Below are positions 9,224 to 18,677 of a stretch of DNA of 64,000 bases, piece by piece (positions within the stretch are counted from its first letter, which is position 1; the number at the start of each line of letters is the position of its first letter). The DNA is from Natronococcus amylolyticus DSM 10524 (GTDB lineage Archaea > Halobacteriota > Halobacteria > Halobacteriales > Natrialbaceae). The stretch covers positions 1 through 64,000 of the forward strand of contig NZ_AOIB01000038.1 in NCBI RefSeq assembly GCF_000337675.1, given 5' to 3'. The translations under genes were made by a program, and so were the position numbers. A model generated the notes under the pieces. The model saw only the letters and a list, made by a program, of their open reading frames with translations. It did no database searches and had not been told where the DNA came from.

Positions 9224-10108
9224 ATGAGCGATCGATCGTCAGTCACGACCGCCGTCGATCGCGTGTCCGTTCTCGAGTGGCAACGCGCTCGAGTCCGGGC
9301 CGATCGGCGACGGTCGCGAACCGACCGTTCAACCGTCGCGACCGACGAGCGGGAGCTGCGACGCGAGGTCGCGGCCGTCTACCGGATCGTCGCCAACACA
9401 CCCGACGAGGGTGCCGGTCTGCAGTTCCCGACGGGCCGCGAGCTGGCGTCCCGGCTCGGCTATCCGCCGGCGGAGATCGGTCGGCTCCCGGCCGCAGCCC
9501 TCGACTCCTTTACCGGCGTCGGCTACCACCTCGATCTGGCCGACCTCGACGTCGGTGACGTCGTCCTCGAGTTCGGCTGTGGCTCCGGAACGGACGCGCT
9601 CGTCGCCGCCGTGCGGGTCGGCGACAGCGGCCGCGTGATCGGCGTCGATCCCGTCCCCGAGCAGCTGGCGAACGCGCGCCGGTGTCGCGAGGACGTCGGC
9701 GCCGCGAACGTCTCGCTCTGGCGGGCGACGGCCGAGGCGATCCCACTCGAGGACGGGACGGTCGACGTCGTCCTGTCGAACGGTGCGCTCTCGCTCTCGC
9801 CGAGGCCGGAGCGAGCCCTCGCGGAGGCGGGCCGCGTCCTCCGTCCGGGGGGTCGGCTGGCGGTCTCCGAACTCGTCGGCGAGCGTCGACTCCCCGAGCG
9901 AATCAGGACCGATCCCGCGCTGTGGGCCGCGGGCATCGGCGGCGCGATCCGGAGCGACGACTACGCCGGCCTGCTCGAGACCGCCGGGTTCGACGACGTG
10001 ACGGTCAGGGAGAACCCCTGGTACGAGTTCGTCTCGGATCGGGCTCGAGGCGTCTGCCAGCAGTACGGCGTCGGGAGCGTCTCCGTTCGCGCCCGCCGCC
10101 GACGGTGA
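9224..10108 (+). CDS. SAM-dependent methyltransferase (ArsM/UbiE-like fold)
   Basis: 294 aa. Class I methyltransferase core: VLEFGCGSGTDALVAAV (SAM loop), GVDPVPEQLANARR, DVVLSNGALSLSPRPERALAEAGRVLRPGG. Upstream of the core is a GYHLDLADLDVGD segment resembling arsenite methyltransferases. The cysteines needed for As(III) methylation are not evident (only Cys in the SAM loop, one at about position 160 and a C-terminal CQQYG), so arsenic as substrate is doubtful. The basic ~60-residue N-terminus is unusual; the ATG at 9224 is the first after the upstream gap, but a later start is possible. Confidence 0.75.
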   Translation: MSDRSSVTTAVDRVSVLEWQRARVRADRRRSRTDRSTVATDERELRREVAAVYRIVANTPDEGAGLQFPTGRELASRLGYPPAEIGRLPAAALDSFTGVGYHLDLADLDVGDVVLEFGCGSGTDALVAAVRVGDSGRVIGVDPVPEQLANARRCREDVGAANVSLWRATAEAIPLEDGTVDVVLSNGALSLSPRPERALAEAGRVLRPGGRLAVSELVGERRLPERIRTDPALWAAGIGGAIRSDDYAGLLETAGFDDVTVRENPWYEFVSDRARGVCQQYGVGSVSVRARRRR

Positions 10109-10114
10109 GGCCCC

Positions 10115-11122
10115 TCAGACCAGTTCCGAGACAGCCTCCATCGTCGTCTCCTTGTCCGCCTCGCTCATCCCGTCGACGAACCCGATCCGGACGGCGTCGA
10201 CGCCGTCGATCTCGGCGTAGTCGGCGACCCACTCGCGGACCTCTGCGGGGGTGCCGGCGGGCGCCAGCTCGTCGAGCACCTCGTCGGGGAGCCGCGCGGC
10301 CATCGCCTCCGTATCCCGGTCCTGCCAGGCCTCGCGGATATCCGCGACGACGTCGGGGTAACCCTGTTCGGCCACGGAGTCGCCGTAGTAGGGGCCGTAC
10401 GCGCCGAGCATGAACGCGATCGTTTTGCGCGCTCGCGACCTCGCGCGCTCGCGATCCTCGGCGGCGATCCCGCGGACGATCGGACTCACGCGCAGCTCGT
10501 CGGGATCCCTGTCGGCGAGTTCCGTGCCCCGGTGGAGGTCCTCGAGCCGATCCTCGAGGCCGGACTTCGTGAACAGCTGTGGCGCCCAGCCGTCGCCGAA
10601 CCGCCCGGCCATCTCGGTCGCCGTCGAACCGAGGGTGGCGAGGTCGATCGGCGGCGGGTTCTCGGGGACGTCTCGCTCGTAGTTGAGTCCGGCGATATCG
10701 AATATTTCGCCCTCGTAAGCGGGGGTTCCCTCGTCGTACACCGCCCGAACGATCTCGATCGCCTCCCGCGTGCGCCGCAGCGGTCGCTCGAAGGACTCGC
10801 CGTGCCAGCGCTCGGTGATCGCGGGCGAACTCGGGCCGAGCCCGAGCCGGTATCGCCCGTCCGAGGCGTCATGCAGGGCCAGCGCGGTCTGGGCGAGCAT
10901 CGCCGGCGACCGTCCGAACGGCGAGATGACGTCGTTCGAGATTCCGAGTTCGTCGGTTCGGTCGGCGATCAGCGTCAGCGCCGGGACGATGTTCCAGCCC
11001 GTCGTCTCGCCCGTCGTGATCCGGTCGAAGCCCAGCTCCTCGGCCCGAACGGCCCGGTCGGCGACGTCCTGGGGTCGGTCGTAGTCGCCGAGTCGAACCA
11101 GCAGATCCAGCTGTTCGTTCAC
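10115..11122 (-). CDS. F420-dependent LLM-class oxidoreductase
   Basis: 335 aa, luciferase-like TIM barrel of the coenzyme F420 family described from Natronomonas (NP1902A type). Visible: LGFDRITTGETTGWNIVPALTLIADRT at the N-terminus, GISNDVISPFGRSPAMLAQ, GRYRLGLGPSSPAITERWHG, and YAEIDGVDAVRIGFVDGM near the end. Uses reduced F420 in the cytoplasm; substrate unknown. Convergent with the methyltransferase (6-nt gap) and divergent from the sulfatase. Confidence 0.9.
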   Translation of the reverse strand: MNEQLDLLVRLGDYDRPQDVADRAVRAEELGFDRITTGETTGWNIVPALTLIADRTDELGISNDVISPFGRSPAMLAQTALALHDASDGRYRLGLGPSSPAITERWHGESFERPLRRTREAIEIVRAVYDEGTPAYEGEIFDIAGLNYERDVPENPPPIDLATLGSTATEMAGRFGDGWAPQLFTKSGLEDRLEDLHRGTELADRDPDELRVSPIVRGIAAEDRERARSRARKTIAFMLGAYGPYYGDSVAEQGYPDVVADIREAWQDRDTEAMAARLPDEVLDELAPAGTPAEVREWVADYAEIDGVDAVRIGFVDGMSEADKETTMEAVSELV

Positions 11123-11240
11123 GCCGCTCGCCTCCGTTGTCGTCTCATACGTGTCACCGTCGACCGCGGTACGGATTGGCTTAACGGATCCCGCGAGGCG
11201 TTCGGTTTGCAGGGAGCCGCGGTGGGTGTAGCCCTCGAGT

Positions 11241-11246
11241 ACTTAT
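11241..11246 (+). promoter_or_regulatory. TATA-like element of the sulfatase gene
   Basis: ACTTAT 28-33 nt upstream of the ATG at 11274. Confidence 0.4.
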
Positions 11247-11273
11247 CCCCGATGTCGTGGTAGCGCGGCCCCT

Positions 11274-12617
11274 ATGGGAGCCAGACCGAACGTCCTCCTG
11301 ATCCACTGTCACGACCTCGGCCGGTACCTGGGCTGTTACGGTGTCGACGTCGAGACGCCGGCGATCGACCGGCTCGCGGCCGACGGCGCGCTGTTCGAGA
11401 ACCACTTCGTGACGGCGCCGCAGTGTACGCCAAGCCGGGGTAGTCTCATGACCGGGCGCTACCCGCACGTCAACGGACTCATGGGGCTGGCCCACACCCA
11501 CTGGGAGCTCGACGAGGGCGAGCAGATTATCTCCCACTACCTCGGCGACGCGGGCTACGAGACCCACCTGTTCGGCCTCCAGCACGTCTCCCAGGACACC
11601 GACACGCTCGGCTACGACCACATCCACTCGGAGGGGAACCTCTACCCCGGCGTCTCGCCGTCGGTCCACCAGGCAAACCGGGCGCGCAACGTCTCCGCGG
11701 TCGTCGCCTCCTTCCTCGAGCGAGGGGGGTTCGATGACCCCTTCTTCGCGTCGGTCGGCTTCTTCGAGTGCCACCGCGTCGAGGAGAAGACGGGTCGGTT
11801 CGGCTTCGACGCCGACCACTACGACGCCGACGATCCCGACGACGTGCGACCGCTGCCGTACCTGCCCGACCGGCGGGGCATTCGCCAGGATCTCGCCGAG
11901 ATGCGGGGGATGGTGGCTGCCATCGACGACGGCGTCGGGACGATTCTGACGGCCCTCGAGGAGGTGGAACTGATCGACGAGACGCTCGTGATCTTCACGA
12001 CCGAACACGGCCTGGCATTCCCACGGGCGAAAGGGAGCTGTTACGACGCCGGCCTCGAGGCCGCGCTGGTGCTGTCCTATCCGGGCGTGATCGACGGCGG
12101 AGAGCGATACGGGGAACTGCTCAGTAATGTCGACGTGTTGCCGACGATCCTCGAGCTGATCGACCTGGAGGTCCCGGACGACCTGAACGGGCGGAGCGTC
12201 CTCCCGCTCGTGACCGACGGCGAGTACGAGCCCCACGAACGGCTCTTCGCGGAGATGACCTGGCACGACGAGTATAACCCGGTTCGGGCAGTCCGGACGG
12301 AGCGGTACAAGTACGTCCGGAACTTCTGGCAGCTCCCCCAGGTGTACCTCGCCCGGGACGTCTTCGCCAGCGAGGCCGGCCGCGAGGTCCGCGAGGCCTA
12401 CACGGCGCCGTTTCGTCCCTACGAGGAGCTGTACGACCTCCGGGCGACCCCACAGGAAGACGAGAACGTCGCGCTCGAGCCCCGATACCAGGACGTCCGC
12501 ACGGAGCTCTCGAGGCGGCTCCACGAGTGGATGGTCGAGACCGACGACCCGCTGCTCGAGGGGCCGATCGCGCCGGGCAACTACGACGACGAGATCGACT
12601 CGTGGCCCCACGAGTGA
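11274..12617 (+). CDS. sulfatase-family hydrolase
   Basis: 447 aa, alkaline-phosphatase-superfamily sulfatase. N-terminal metal site region PNVLLIHCHDLGRYLGCYG, then the formylglycine signature C-T-P-S-R-G-S-L-M-T-G-R (about 52-63), with the Cys that would be converted to formylglycine. A second metal motif reads FTTEHGLAFPRAKG where many sulfatases have DHG. No signal peptide, so cytoplasmic. Monocistronic; no maturation enzyme is encoded nearby. Likely hydrolyses sulfate esters; substrate unknown, and a phosphonate or phosphodiester hydrolase is possible. Confidence 0.87.
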   Translation: MGARPNVLLIHCHDLGRYLGCYGVDVETPAIDRLAADGALFENHFVTAPQCTPSRGSLMTGRYPHVNGLMGLAHTHWELDEGEQIISHYLGDAGYETHLFGLQHVSQDTDTLGYDHIHSEGNLYPGVSPSVHQANRARNVSAVVASFLERGGFDDPFFASVGFFECHRVEEKTGRFGFDADHYDADDPDDVRPLPYLPDRRGIRQDLAEMRGMVAAIDDGVGTILTALEEVELIDETLVIFTTEHGLAFPRAKGSCYDAGLEAALVLSYPGVIDGGERYGELLSNVDVLPTILELIDLEVPDDLNGRSVLPLVTDGEYEPHERLFAEMTWHDEYNPVRAVRTERYKYVRNFWQLPQVYLARDVFASEAGREVREAYTAPFRPYEELYDLRATPQEDENVALEPRYQDVRTELSRRLHEWMVETDDPLLEGPIAPGNYDDEIDSWPHE

Positions 12618-12753
12618 CGGCGGACTCGAGTCCGCCGTCCCCTCGACCAGCTGCGGCTCGAGCACGTCGTCCTCCGCGTCACCTTTGCCCGCGCCACCGG
12701 CAAGCCGATCCCGCGTGCGCTCGAGCGACGCGACACGGACGAAGGTCCGGCCG

Positions 12754-13035
12754 TCACTGGAGAATCCGGTCGCACAGCTCGCGGGCCGCCTCGCAGTGGG
12801 CGACCGCGTCCTCGTGGTCGGGATCGTCGGCCGCCGAGAGCAACCGCTGGACCTGTTGGATGCGCTTTCTGGCCGTCTCTGGATCGACGTCCGCTGCGGC
12901 AGCGTCCCGGGCGACGGCCTCGGCCTCGCCGAGCCAGCGGTTCGTCTGCGGATCGATCGGCAGCTCGGCCGTCGCCTCGAGGTGGTCGCGAAGCGCCGCG
13001 AGCTGGTCCTCGAGGGAGTCCTCGGAATCGGTCAC
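12754..13035 (-). CDS. small acidic conserved haloarchaeal-type protein, unknown function
   Basis: 93 aa from a GTG at 13035 (VTDSEDSLEDQLAALRDHLE). No ATG exists in this frame upstream before composition becomes non-coding-like. The product is acidic and almost wholly alpha-helical, with heptad-like spacing (QLAALRDHL, RIQQVQRLL, HCEAARELCDRIL) and two Cys near the C-terminus. Divergent from the FAD oxidase at 13150, with about 115 nt for both promoters. I do not recognise the family. Confidence 0.65.
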   Translation of the reverse strand: MTDSEDSLEDQLAALRDHLEATAELPIDPQTNRWLGEAEAVARDAAAADVDPETARKRIQQVQRLLSAADDPDHEDAVAHCEAARELCDRILQ

Positions 13036-13149
13036 GTTCGGGCGGACGGGCTCGAGCGCCGTGACCGTTATCCCCGCATGAACTCCGGAGCCCGGGACCG
13101 TCGCGAAGGCGGGGACAACGTTGATGTCGACAGTGGATAATGTGGCCGT

Positions 13150-14589
13150 ATGACACATGACTGTTCGTTTCTCGAGGACCTCCCTCTCGCGGACGACCAG
13201 CACTCCGTCGCCGGCGGACAGCGCGACAGCCACGCCGCCGACTGGGGCGCCGAGCAGCTGGGAGCGGGCGTCCGACCCGACGCCGTCGTCTGGCCCGAAA
13301 GCACTGACGACGTTTCGGCAGTTCTCGCAGCGGCGACCGACCGCGGCGTTCCCGTGACGCCGTACGCGGCGGGAACGGGACTCGAGGGCAACGCCGTCCC
13401 CGCTCGCGGAGGAATCAGCCTCGACCTCACTCGGATGGACGACGTTCGCGACTACCGACCCGACGACTTCCAGATCGACGTCGGGCCGGGGATCATCGGT
13501 TCCGCGGTCGACGAGTACGTCGCGAGCGACGGCCTCTTCTTCCCGCCGCTGCCGTCGTCGGGCAACATCTCGACGATCGGCGGGATGATCGCGACCGACG
13601 CCAGCGGGATGCAGACCGTCAAGTACGGCGAGGTCGCCGACTGGGTACTCGGGCTCGAGGCCGTGCTTGCCGACGGAACCGTGGTGCAGACGGGATCGCG
13701 GGCGATCAAGACCTCGAGCGGCTACAACCTCACCGAGTTGCTCGTCGGCAACGAGGGCACCCTCGCGGTCGTCACCGAGGCGACGCTCGAACTCGCTGGC
13801 CGCTCCGCACAGATCCGCGGCGGCCGAGCGATCTTCGAGACGCTCGAAGACGCGACCGCGGCCGTCTCCGAGGCCGTCCGAACCGAGGTCGACGTTGCGC
13901 GGATCGAGCTCGTCGACGGGCTGAGCGCGCGGATGGCAAACGCCTATCTCGGCACCGACCTCCCCGACGCGCCGATGGTCTTCCTCGAGTTCCACACCAA
14001 CCACGGTATCGAGGAGGAGATCGAACTCTGCCGGACGATCTTCGAGGAGCGAGACGTCGCTCGCTTCGAGCTGAGCGCCGACGACGCCGAGATGGACGAC
14101 CTCTGGCGGGCCCGTCGAGAGCTGGCCTACGCCGTGGCGACGTACGACGCCGACCTCGAGCCGCTCCACCCCGGTGACGTGACGGTCCCGATCAGTTCCT
14201 ACCCCGAGATCGTCCGCGAGACCAGGCGCCTCGCCGACGAACACGACCTGCTGATCCCCTGCTTCGGCCATGCGGGCGACGGCAACCTTCACTACTCCGT
14301 GCTCGTCGACCGGGACGATCCCGACCACGTCGCCCTCGGGGAGGCCGTCTACGCCGAAATCGTCGACCGCGCGCTCGAGCTGGGCGGGACGGCGACGGGT
14401 GAGCACGGTATCGGGCAGGGAAAGCGAGAGTTCCTTGAGGCCGAGCACGGGTCAGGCGCGGTCGACGTGATGAAACGGGTCAAGCGCGCGCTCGATCCGA
14501 CGGGGACGCTGAACCCGGAAAAGATCTTTCCGGAAACCGCGACGGAAGTTCGGGTTTGTGAGAACGACGACCTGGAGGGCGACGGGTGA
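13150..14589 (+). CDS. FAD-binding oxidase, GlcD/D-lactate dehydrogenase type
   Basis: 479 aa, vanillyl-alcohol-oxidase superfamily. FAD domain: RPDAVVWPESTDDVSAVL, PYAAGTGLEGNAVP, PSSGNISTIGGMIATDASG, KYGEVADWVLGLE, SGYNLTELLVGNEGTLAVV. C-terminal cap: CFGHAGDGNLHYSV, GEHGIGQGK and ALDPTGTLNPEKIFP. Oxidises a 2-hydroxy acid such as glycolate or D-lactate; the electron acceptor is unknown because no FeS (GlcF-like) domain is fused or adjacent. A decayed fragment of the same family lies at 16060-16223. Confidence 0.92.
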   Translation: MTHDCSFLEDLPLADDQHSVAGGQRDSHAADWGAEQLGAGVRPDAVVWPESTDDVSAVLAAATDRGVPVTPYAAGTGLEGNAVPARGGISLDLTRMDDVRDYRPDDFQIDVGPGIIGSAVDEYVASDGLFFPPLPSSGNISTIGGMIATDASGMQTVKYGEVADWVLGLEAVLADGTVVQTGSRAIKTSSGYNLTELLVGNEGTLAVVTEATLELAGRSAQIRGGRAIFETLEDATAAVSEAVRTEVDVARIELVDGLSARMANAYLGTDLPDAPMVFLEFHTNHGIEEEIELCRTIFEERDVARFELSADDAEMDDLWRARRELAYAVATYDADLEPLHPGDVTVPISSYPEIVRETRRLADEHDLLIPCFGHAGDGNLHYSVLVDRDDPDHVALGEAVYAEIVDRALELGGTATGEHGIGQGKREFLEAEHGSGAVDVMKRVKRALDPTGTLNPEKIFPETATEVRVCENDDLEGDG

Positions 14590-14601
14590 ACGCGAAGGCG
14601 G

Positions 14602-15840
14602 TTACGGTGGCTCGGTCACTGCTGCCGTAGTCTCCGTTTGCGTCGACGTTGCTGGCAAGGTAAACGAGAACGTCGTCTCCTCGCCGGGATCCGATTCGAC
14701 CCAGATTTCGCCGTTATGGCGTTCGATGATCCGGCTACAGAGGGCGAGCCCGATTCCCGTTCCCGTCCCTTCCTCGTGACTGTGGAGTCGCTCGAACACC
14801 TCGAAGATGCGGTCCTGCTCCTCCGTGGGGATTCCGAGGCCGCTATCACGAACGGAGACGATCCACGCCTCGCCATCACGTTCGGCAAAGACGTCGATCC
14901 GTGGGGGCGCGTCTCCGCTGTACTCGATCGCGTTAGCGATGAGATTCTGGAAGACCTGCCGGAGTTGGCTCGCATCACCTTCGACGTGAGGGAGCTCCTC
15001 GCTGTTGATGACGGCGTCGGTTTCGTCGATCTGTAGCTCGAGGTTTTGGCACGCCTCAGCGTAGATCTCGTCGAGATCAACCGGCTCGAGCGTTTCTCCC
15101 TGCGTTTCCACGCGCGAGTATTCGAGCAACCCGTCGATCATCTCTTTCATTCGCTCCGAGCCGTCGACCGCGTACTCGAGGAACTCTTCGCCCTCTTCGT
15201 CGAACTCATCGCCGTACCGACTTTCGAGGAGTTGCAGGTAGCTCGAAACCATTCGCAGGGGCTCTTGCAGGTCGTGAGAGGCGGCGTACGCGAACTGTTC
15301 GAGTCGTTCGTTCGATTCTTCGAGGCGCTCTTGCGTTCGCTGAAGCTTCCGGTTTTGGAGTTCGAGTTCTCGGGCGCGCGTTTTGGCCTGCGCATCGTAC
15401 ACTCCAACACCGAAGCCGGCGACGCTACCGAACCCGGTAAGAATAGGGAGCGAACGCTCCGGGTTGGTAAGACCAGTGTCCGGCTGGAGATGATACAACG
15501 TTAGAATACCGAGCATTATCCCGAGTCCGGTGAGGCATCTCCCCGCGACAGCGGGGTAACACGTCGAGTGGATATCCATTTGTGGCAACCGATACCCGCC
15601 CCAAAGGAGGACGATTCCCGATCCGCCGATAAACGAAGAGATAACCAGAATAGTCGTAACTGAAGTTCCCAGAACCGCCTGTGGAACCGCCCACCCAACA
15701 GCGAGGGCGACGTAAAGCACCCCGAGGGCGAGCAGGACGCGTCTACTCCCCGGTACGGAAAGTACCCGGGACCAGCGGCTCATTTCATCTACTGCTGCTT
15801 CCCGCTCTTTCTCATTGCTCTCCGGTAATTCCCCCACCAT
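14602..15840 (-). CDS. membrane-bound sensor histidine kinase
   Basis: 412 aa. Four to five hydrophobic segments (about 33-150), a coiled-coil linker (about 155-180), HisKA dimerisation domain with the phospho-His in FAYAASHDLQEPLRM (H189), then HATPase with NLIANAIEYS (N box), RDSGLGIP (G1), GTGIGLALCSRIIERH (G2). The C-terminal tail is Thr/Pro-rich. Its kinase core is very close to that of the kinase at 30841-33288. No receiver protein is encoded adjacently. A TATA-like AAAATATTAA (minus strand, about 15877-15886) lies about 40 nt upstream. Confidence 0.92.
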   Translation of the reverse strand: MVGELPESNEKEREAAVDEMSRWSRVLSVPGSRRVLLALGVLYVALAVGWAVPQAVLGTSVTTILVISSFIGGSGIVLLWGGYRLPQMDIHSTCYPAVAGRCLTGLGIMLGILTLYHLQPDTGLTNPERSLPILTGFGSVAGFGVGVYDAQAKTRARELELQNRKLQRTQERLEESNERLEQFAYAASHDLQEPLRMVSSYLQLLESRYGDEFDEEGEEFLEYAVDGSERMKEMIDGLLEYSRVETQGETLEPVDLDEIYAEACQNLELQIDETDAVINSEELPHVEGDASQLRQVFQNLIANAIEYSGDAPPRIDVFAERDGEAWIVSVRDSGLGIPTEEQDRIFEVFERLHSHEEGTGTGIGLALCSRIIERHNGEIWVESDPGEETTFSFTLPATSTQTETTAAVTEPP

Positions 15841-16059
15841 TACGGATGGATAGGACCGTTAGGATGATACGGGTTAATATTTTTCTGGTACCACTCCTCG
15901 TTGACCTACGGGCGTTCGACGCGCTCGCCCGGGCGGAAAATCGAGGCCGTCACGGCCACCGGTTGATACGGACTACGGTACGAGGTTTCGGCGAGCTGCA
16001 GTTGGTTCGCGGTTTCTCCGATAGCACGGCACGGCAAACCGTGTCGGTCGTGGACGAGC

Positions 16060-16223
16060 ACGTTCGGTCCCTCGCGAGCGAGCACGTCCTCGAGTCGCGC
16101 GCCGACGGCGCGGAGACGGACGACCGCTGGCGCGCTCGACGCGATGCACCGAGTCAGCGCGCACCCGATCCCACGGGGACCGTGAATCCGAAACGGATCG
16201 TCCTGATGCCGGGGGAGGGGTGA
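16060..16223 (+). pseudogene. remnant of a GlcD-type FAD oxidase (C-terminal pieces joined by an internal deletion)
   Basis: Translation gives ADGAETDDRWRARRD followed almost directly by APDPTGTVNPKRIVLMPGEG. Both pieces match separate parts of the intact oxidase at 13150-14589 (ADDAEMDDLWRARRE and ALDPTGTLNPEKIFPE), which there are about 120 residues apart. The intervening cap region, including the GHAGDGN and GEHGIG motifs, is missing. Upstream similarity fades beyond about 16060. This looks like a duplicated or related oxidase gene that decayed by deletion. Confidence 0.62.
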
Positions 16224-16278
16224 ACGGGTGAGCACTCCGTTCCCGAAGATACTTGTCGGTCAGCTATCCTGTTGCGGT

Positions 16279-16749
16279 ATGGTCGCTCGTACCCCGAGTC
16301 GTCGCGCCCTGCTGGGATCGATCGGTGCAGCAACGACGGCGCTCGCCGGATGTGTCGCCGACGACGACGATCCGCAGGTCGGGCTCGGCGAAGTACAACT
16401 CGTCAACTACCTCGAGGACGACGTGACGGCGACGGTCACGATTCACCGGGCCGAGGAGCTGGAGTACGAGGTCGACCACGAGCTCGAGGGGTATCGAGCG
16501 CGAGAGGTCGGCGCCGACGTGTCCGATGAGACGAGCATTCGCGAGTCCTGGATGGGTGACCGCGTCCACTACACGGTAGACGTCCGAACGGACGTCGGCT
16601 CGCTCGAAACGACGTACTCGACGAGCGACGTCGAGGAACTCGTCGACGACTGGGGCGAAAGCGAGTGTTTCACCCTGTTGCTGCGGATCGATTCGGATCG
16701 GATCAGCACCGCGCTCGGAACGAGCGAGACGTGTCCGTCAGACGAGTGA
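16279..16749 (+). CDS. Tat-exported lipoprotein, unknown function
   Basis: 156 aa from the ATG at 16279 (MVARTPSRRALLG). Twin-arginine signal (SRRALLGSIGAATTALAGC) with a lipobox LAGC at about 21-24, then an acidic linker VADDDD, the typical architecture of haloarchaeal Tat lipoproteins anchored outside the membrane. The mature part is a short beta-rich domain (VQLVNYLEDDVTATVTIHRA) with two Cys near the end (ECFTLL, ETCPSDE), possibly a disulfide. A TATA-like GATACTT lies about 28 nt before the start. Ligand unknown. Confidence 0.75.
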   Translation: MVARTPSRRALLGSIGAATTALAGCVADDDDPQVGLGEVQLVNYLEDDVTATVTIHRAEELEYEVDHELEGYRAREVGADVSDETSIRESWMGDRVHYTVDVRTDVGSLETTYSTSDVEELVDDWGESECFTLLLRIDSDRISTALGTSETCPSDE

Positions 16750-16767
16750 CGGCCCAGCCGACGTCGG

Positions 16768-18459
16768 TCAGTCGTGAACCAGCACGTCCAGCACGTCGGG
16801 TCCATCCCGCTCGAGAGCCGCCTCGAGCACCCCTTCAATTTCGTCGGGCGTCTCGACGAGGTGGCCGCGGGCGCCGTGGCTCTCGGCGTTCTTCGGGATG
16901 TCGACCGGCGGCTCGAAGTCCATCCCGGTAAAGTCGTAGTCGTCCTCCTCGCCGCCCATGATCTTGAGCGTGTTGTCCTTCAGGATTCGGTAGTTGCGGT
17001 TGTCCGGGATGACAACGGTGAGATCGAGGTCGTAGCGGGCCGCGCTGTAGACGGCGTTGGGGTAGTACAGATAGGAGCCGTCGCCGATGAAGCCGACCAC
17101 GTCGCGGGGCTCGGCGCGCTGGCTCTCGGCCAGCGCCGCGCCCACGGAGGCCGGCAGCCCGTAGCCGAGCCCGCCGCCCTTGTTCGAGATGTACTGTTCG
17201 GGCGCGAGATTCCACCGGGTGAGCATGGCGTACTTCGAGGTGATCCCCTCGTCGACGACGTAGGCGTCGCCGGCGACCCGTTCCATCGCGTCGACCAGTT
17301 CGGCCTTCGAGGCCCGCGGATCGCCCGGCGCTTCGTCCTCGCCCATCTGCGAGACTTGCGCCTCGACCATCTCCTTGACCGCGGCGACGCGCTCGAGGCG
17401 TTCCTCGACCACCTCCTCCGGGAGTCGCTTGCGAACGCGCTCGGTAAGTCCCTCGAGGGCGAGTCCGGGATCGCCGATCACCGCGGCGTCGGCCGGCTGG
17501 TTCTTCCCGAGCTCCCAGGCGTCGGGGCCGACGTGGATGCACGTCGTCTCGGGGTCGACCAGCGCCTCCTCGTGGCGGGTCAGCGTGGTGTTCGTTGAGC
17601 AGCCAACGAACGCCAGGGTGTCGCTGTCCATCAGCATCGCGGCGAGGTCCTCGTCCGGCGGGATGTGGGAGACCCACTGGTCGTGGTCTGTCGGAAAGTC
17701 GACCTCGCAGGAGAGGATCTCACCGTGGACGCGGGCCCCCGCAGCTTCGGCGAGGTCGACCGCGGCCGCGACGGCGTCGGCGCCCGAGCGAGCGACCTCG
17801 TCGCCGACGACCATCACCGGGTCGTCGGCCTCGGCGAGCAGGTCGGCCGCCAGATCGAGCTGGCCCGGGTCGCCGCTGCCGGCGTTCGGAATCGATCCGA
17901 GCCGTTCCGGTTCGGCGTCGGTCTCCTCGAGCGTGACGTCCAGCGGGAGCGCGAGGAAGACGGGCCCGGTCGGCGGCGTCATCGCGACGCGGAACGCCCG
18001 CCGGAGCATCGTCGGCAGCGCCTCGACGTCTAAGACCTCGTCGGACCACTTGCAGAACTCCTTGGCCATCTCCGCGAGATCCCCCGAGAGGATCGGTTCC
18101 TCGTGGCGGAAGTCCGTGCTGTGGTTGCCCGCCGTGACGACCAGCGGCGCGCCGGTAATCTTGGCGGCGTAAAGGTTGCCGAGCCCGTGGGCCAGCCCCG
18201 GCGCGATGTGAAGGTTCGCCACCCCGACGGGCGTGATCGACTCGTCGTGGTGGGCGTGGTAGCGTCTGGTTTGGGCGTAGCCGCCGGCCATCCCGACCGC
18301 GACGTCCTCGTGGAGGCCCAGTACGTACTCGAGGTCGCTCTCGCCGATCGCATCGACGATCGGCAGCTCCGTCGTGCCGGGGTTGCCAAAGACGTAGTCG
18401 ACGCCGTAGGACTCGAGGGCGTCGACGAAGAGGTCGGCCCCGGTGTATCCGTCCGTCAT
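16768..18459 (-). CDS. thiamine-diphosphate-dependent decarboxylase/synthase (acetolactate synthase/benzoylformate decarboxylase-like)
   Basis: 563 aa from the ATG at 18459 (MTDGYTGADLFVDALE). ThDP three-domain architecture: N-terminal pyrimidine domain with VFGNPGTTELPIVD and the activating Glu in LGLHEDVAVGMAGG; central domain (about 190-330); C-terminal PP domain with NKGGGLGYGLPASVGAAL and the GDG...N motif (FIGDGSYLYYP ... VVIPDNRNY). No small regulatory subunit (IlvH) is encoded nearby, so branched-chain synthesis is not indicated; a 2-oxo-acid decarboxylase role is equally likely. Divergent from the UbiA-like gene. Confidence 0.87.
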   Translation of the reverse strand: MTDGYTGADLFVDALESYGVDYVFGNPGTTELPIVDAIGESDLEYVLGLHEDVAVGMAGGYAQTRRYHAHHDESITPVGVANLHIAPGLAHGLGNLYAAKITGAPLVVTAGNHSTDFRHEEPILSGDLAEMAKEFCKWSDEVLDVEALPTMLRRAFRVAMTPPTGPVFLALPLDVTLEETDAEPERLGSIPNAGSGDPGQLDLAADLLAEADDPVMVVGDEVARSGADAVAAAVDLAEAAGARVHGEILSCEVDFPTDHDQWVSHIPPDEDLAAMLMDSDTLAFVGCSTNTTLTRHEEALVDPETTCIHVGPDAWELGKNQPADAAVIGDPGLALEGLTERVRKRLPEEVVEERLERVAAVKEMVEAQVSQMGEDEAPGDPRASKAELVDAMERVAGDAYVVDEGITSKYAMLTRWNLAPEQYISNKGGGLGYGLPASVGAALAESQRAEPRDVVGFIGDGSYLYYPNAVYSAARYDLDLTVVIPDNRNYRILKDNTLKIMGGEEDDYDFTGMDFEPPVDIPKNAESHGARGHLVETPDEIEGVLEAALERDGPDVLDVLVHD

Positions 18460-18677
18460 GCTTTCCCGTGGGTCCCGGTGGATCATGAAGCTGTGTCCCC
18501 CGGCGACCCGGACCGCGTCGGTCGTCGACTGCGGAGTCCAGCGGGATCTCGGGCGCCTCGACGATGGTTCCCCGCCGGACGGAGTCGAGCCCTTCGATCC
18601 GACCACACCACCCTCGAGAGCCACGCAAACTCCCCGCTACCCGCGGTATTTTACGTCGGACCGTCGTCACCCGAACC

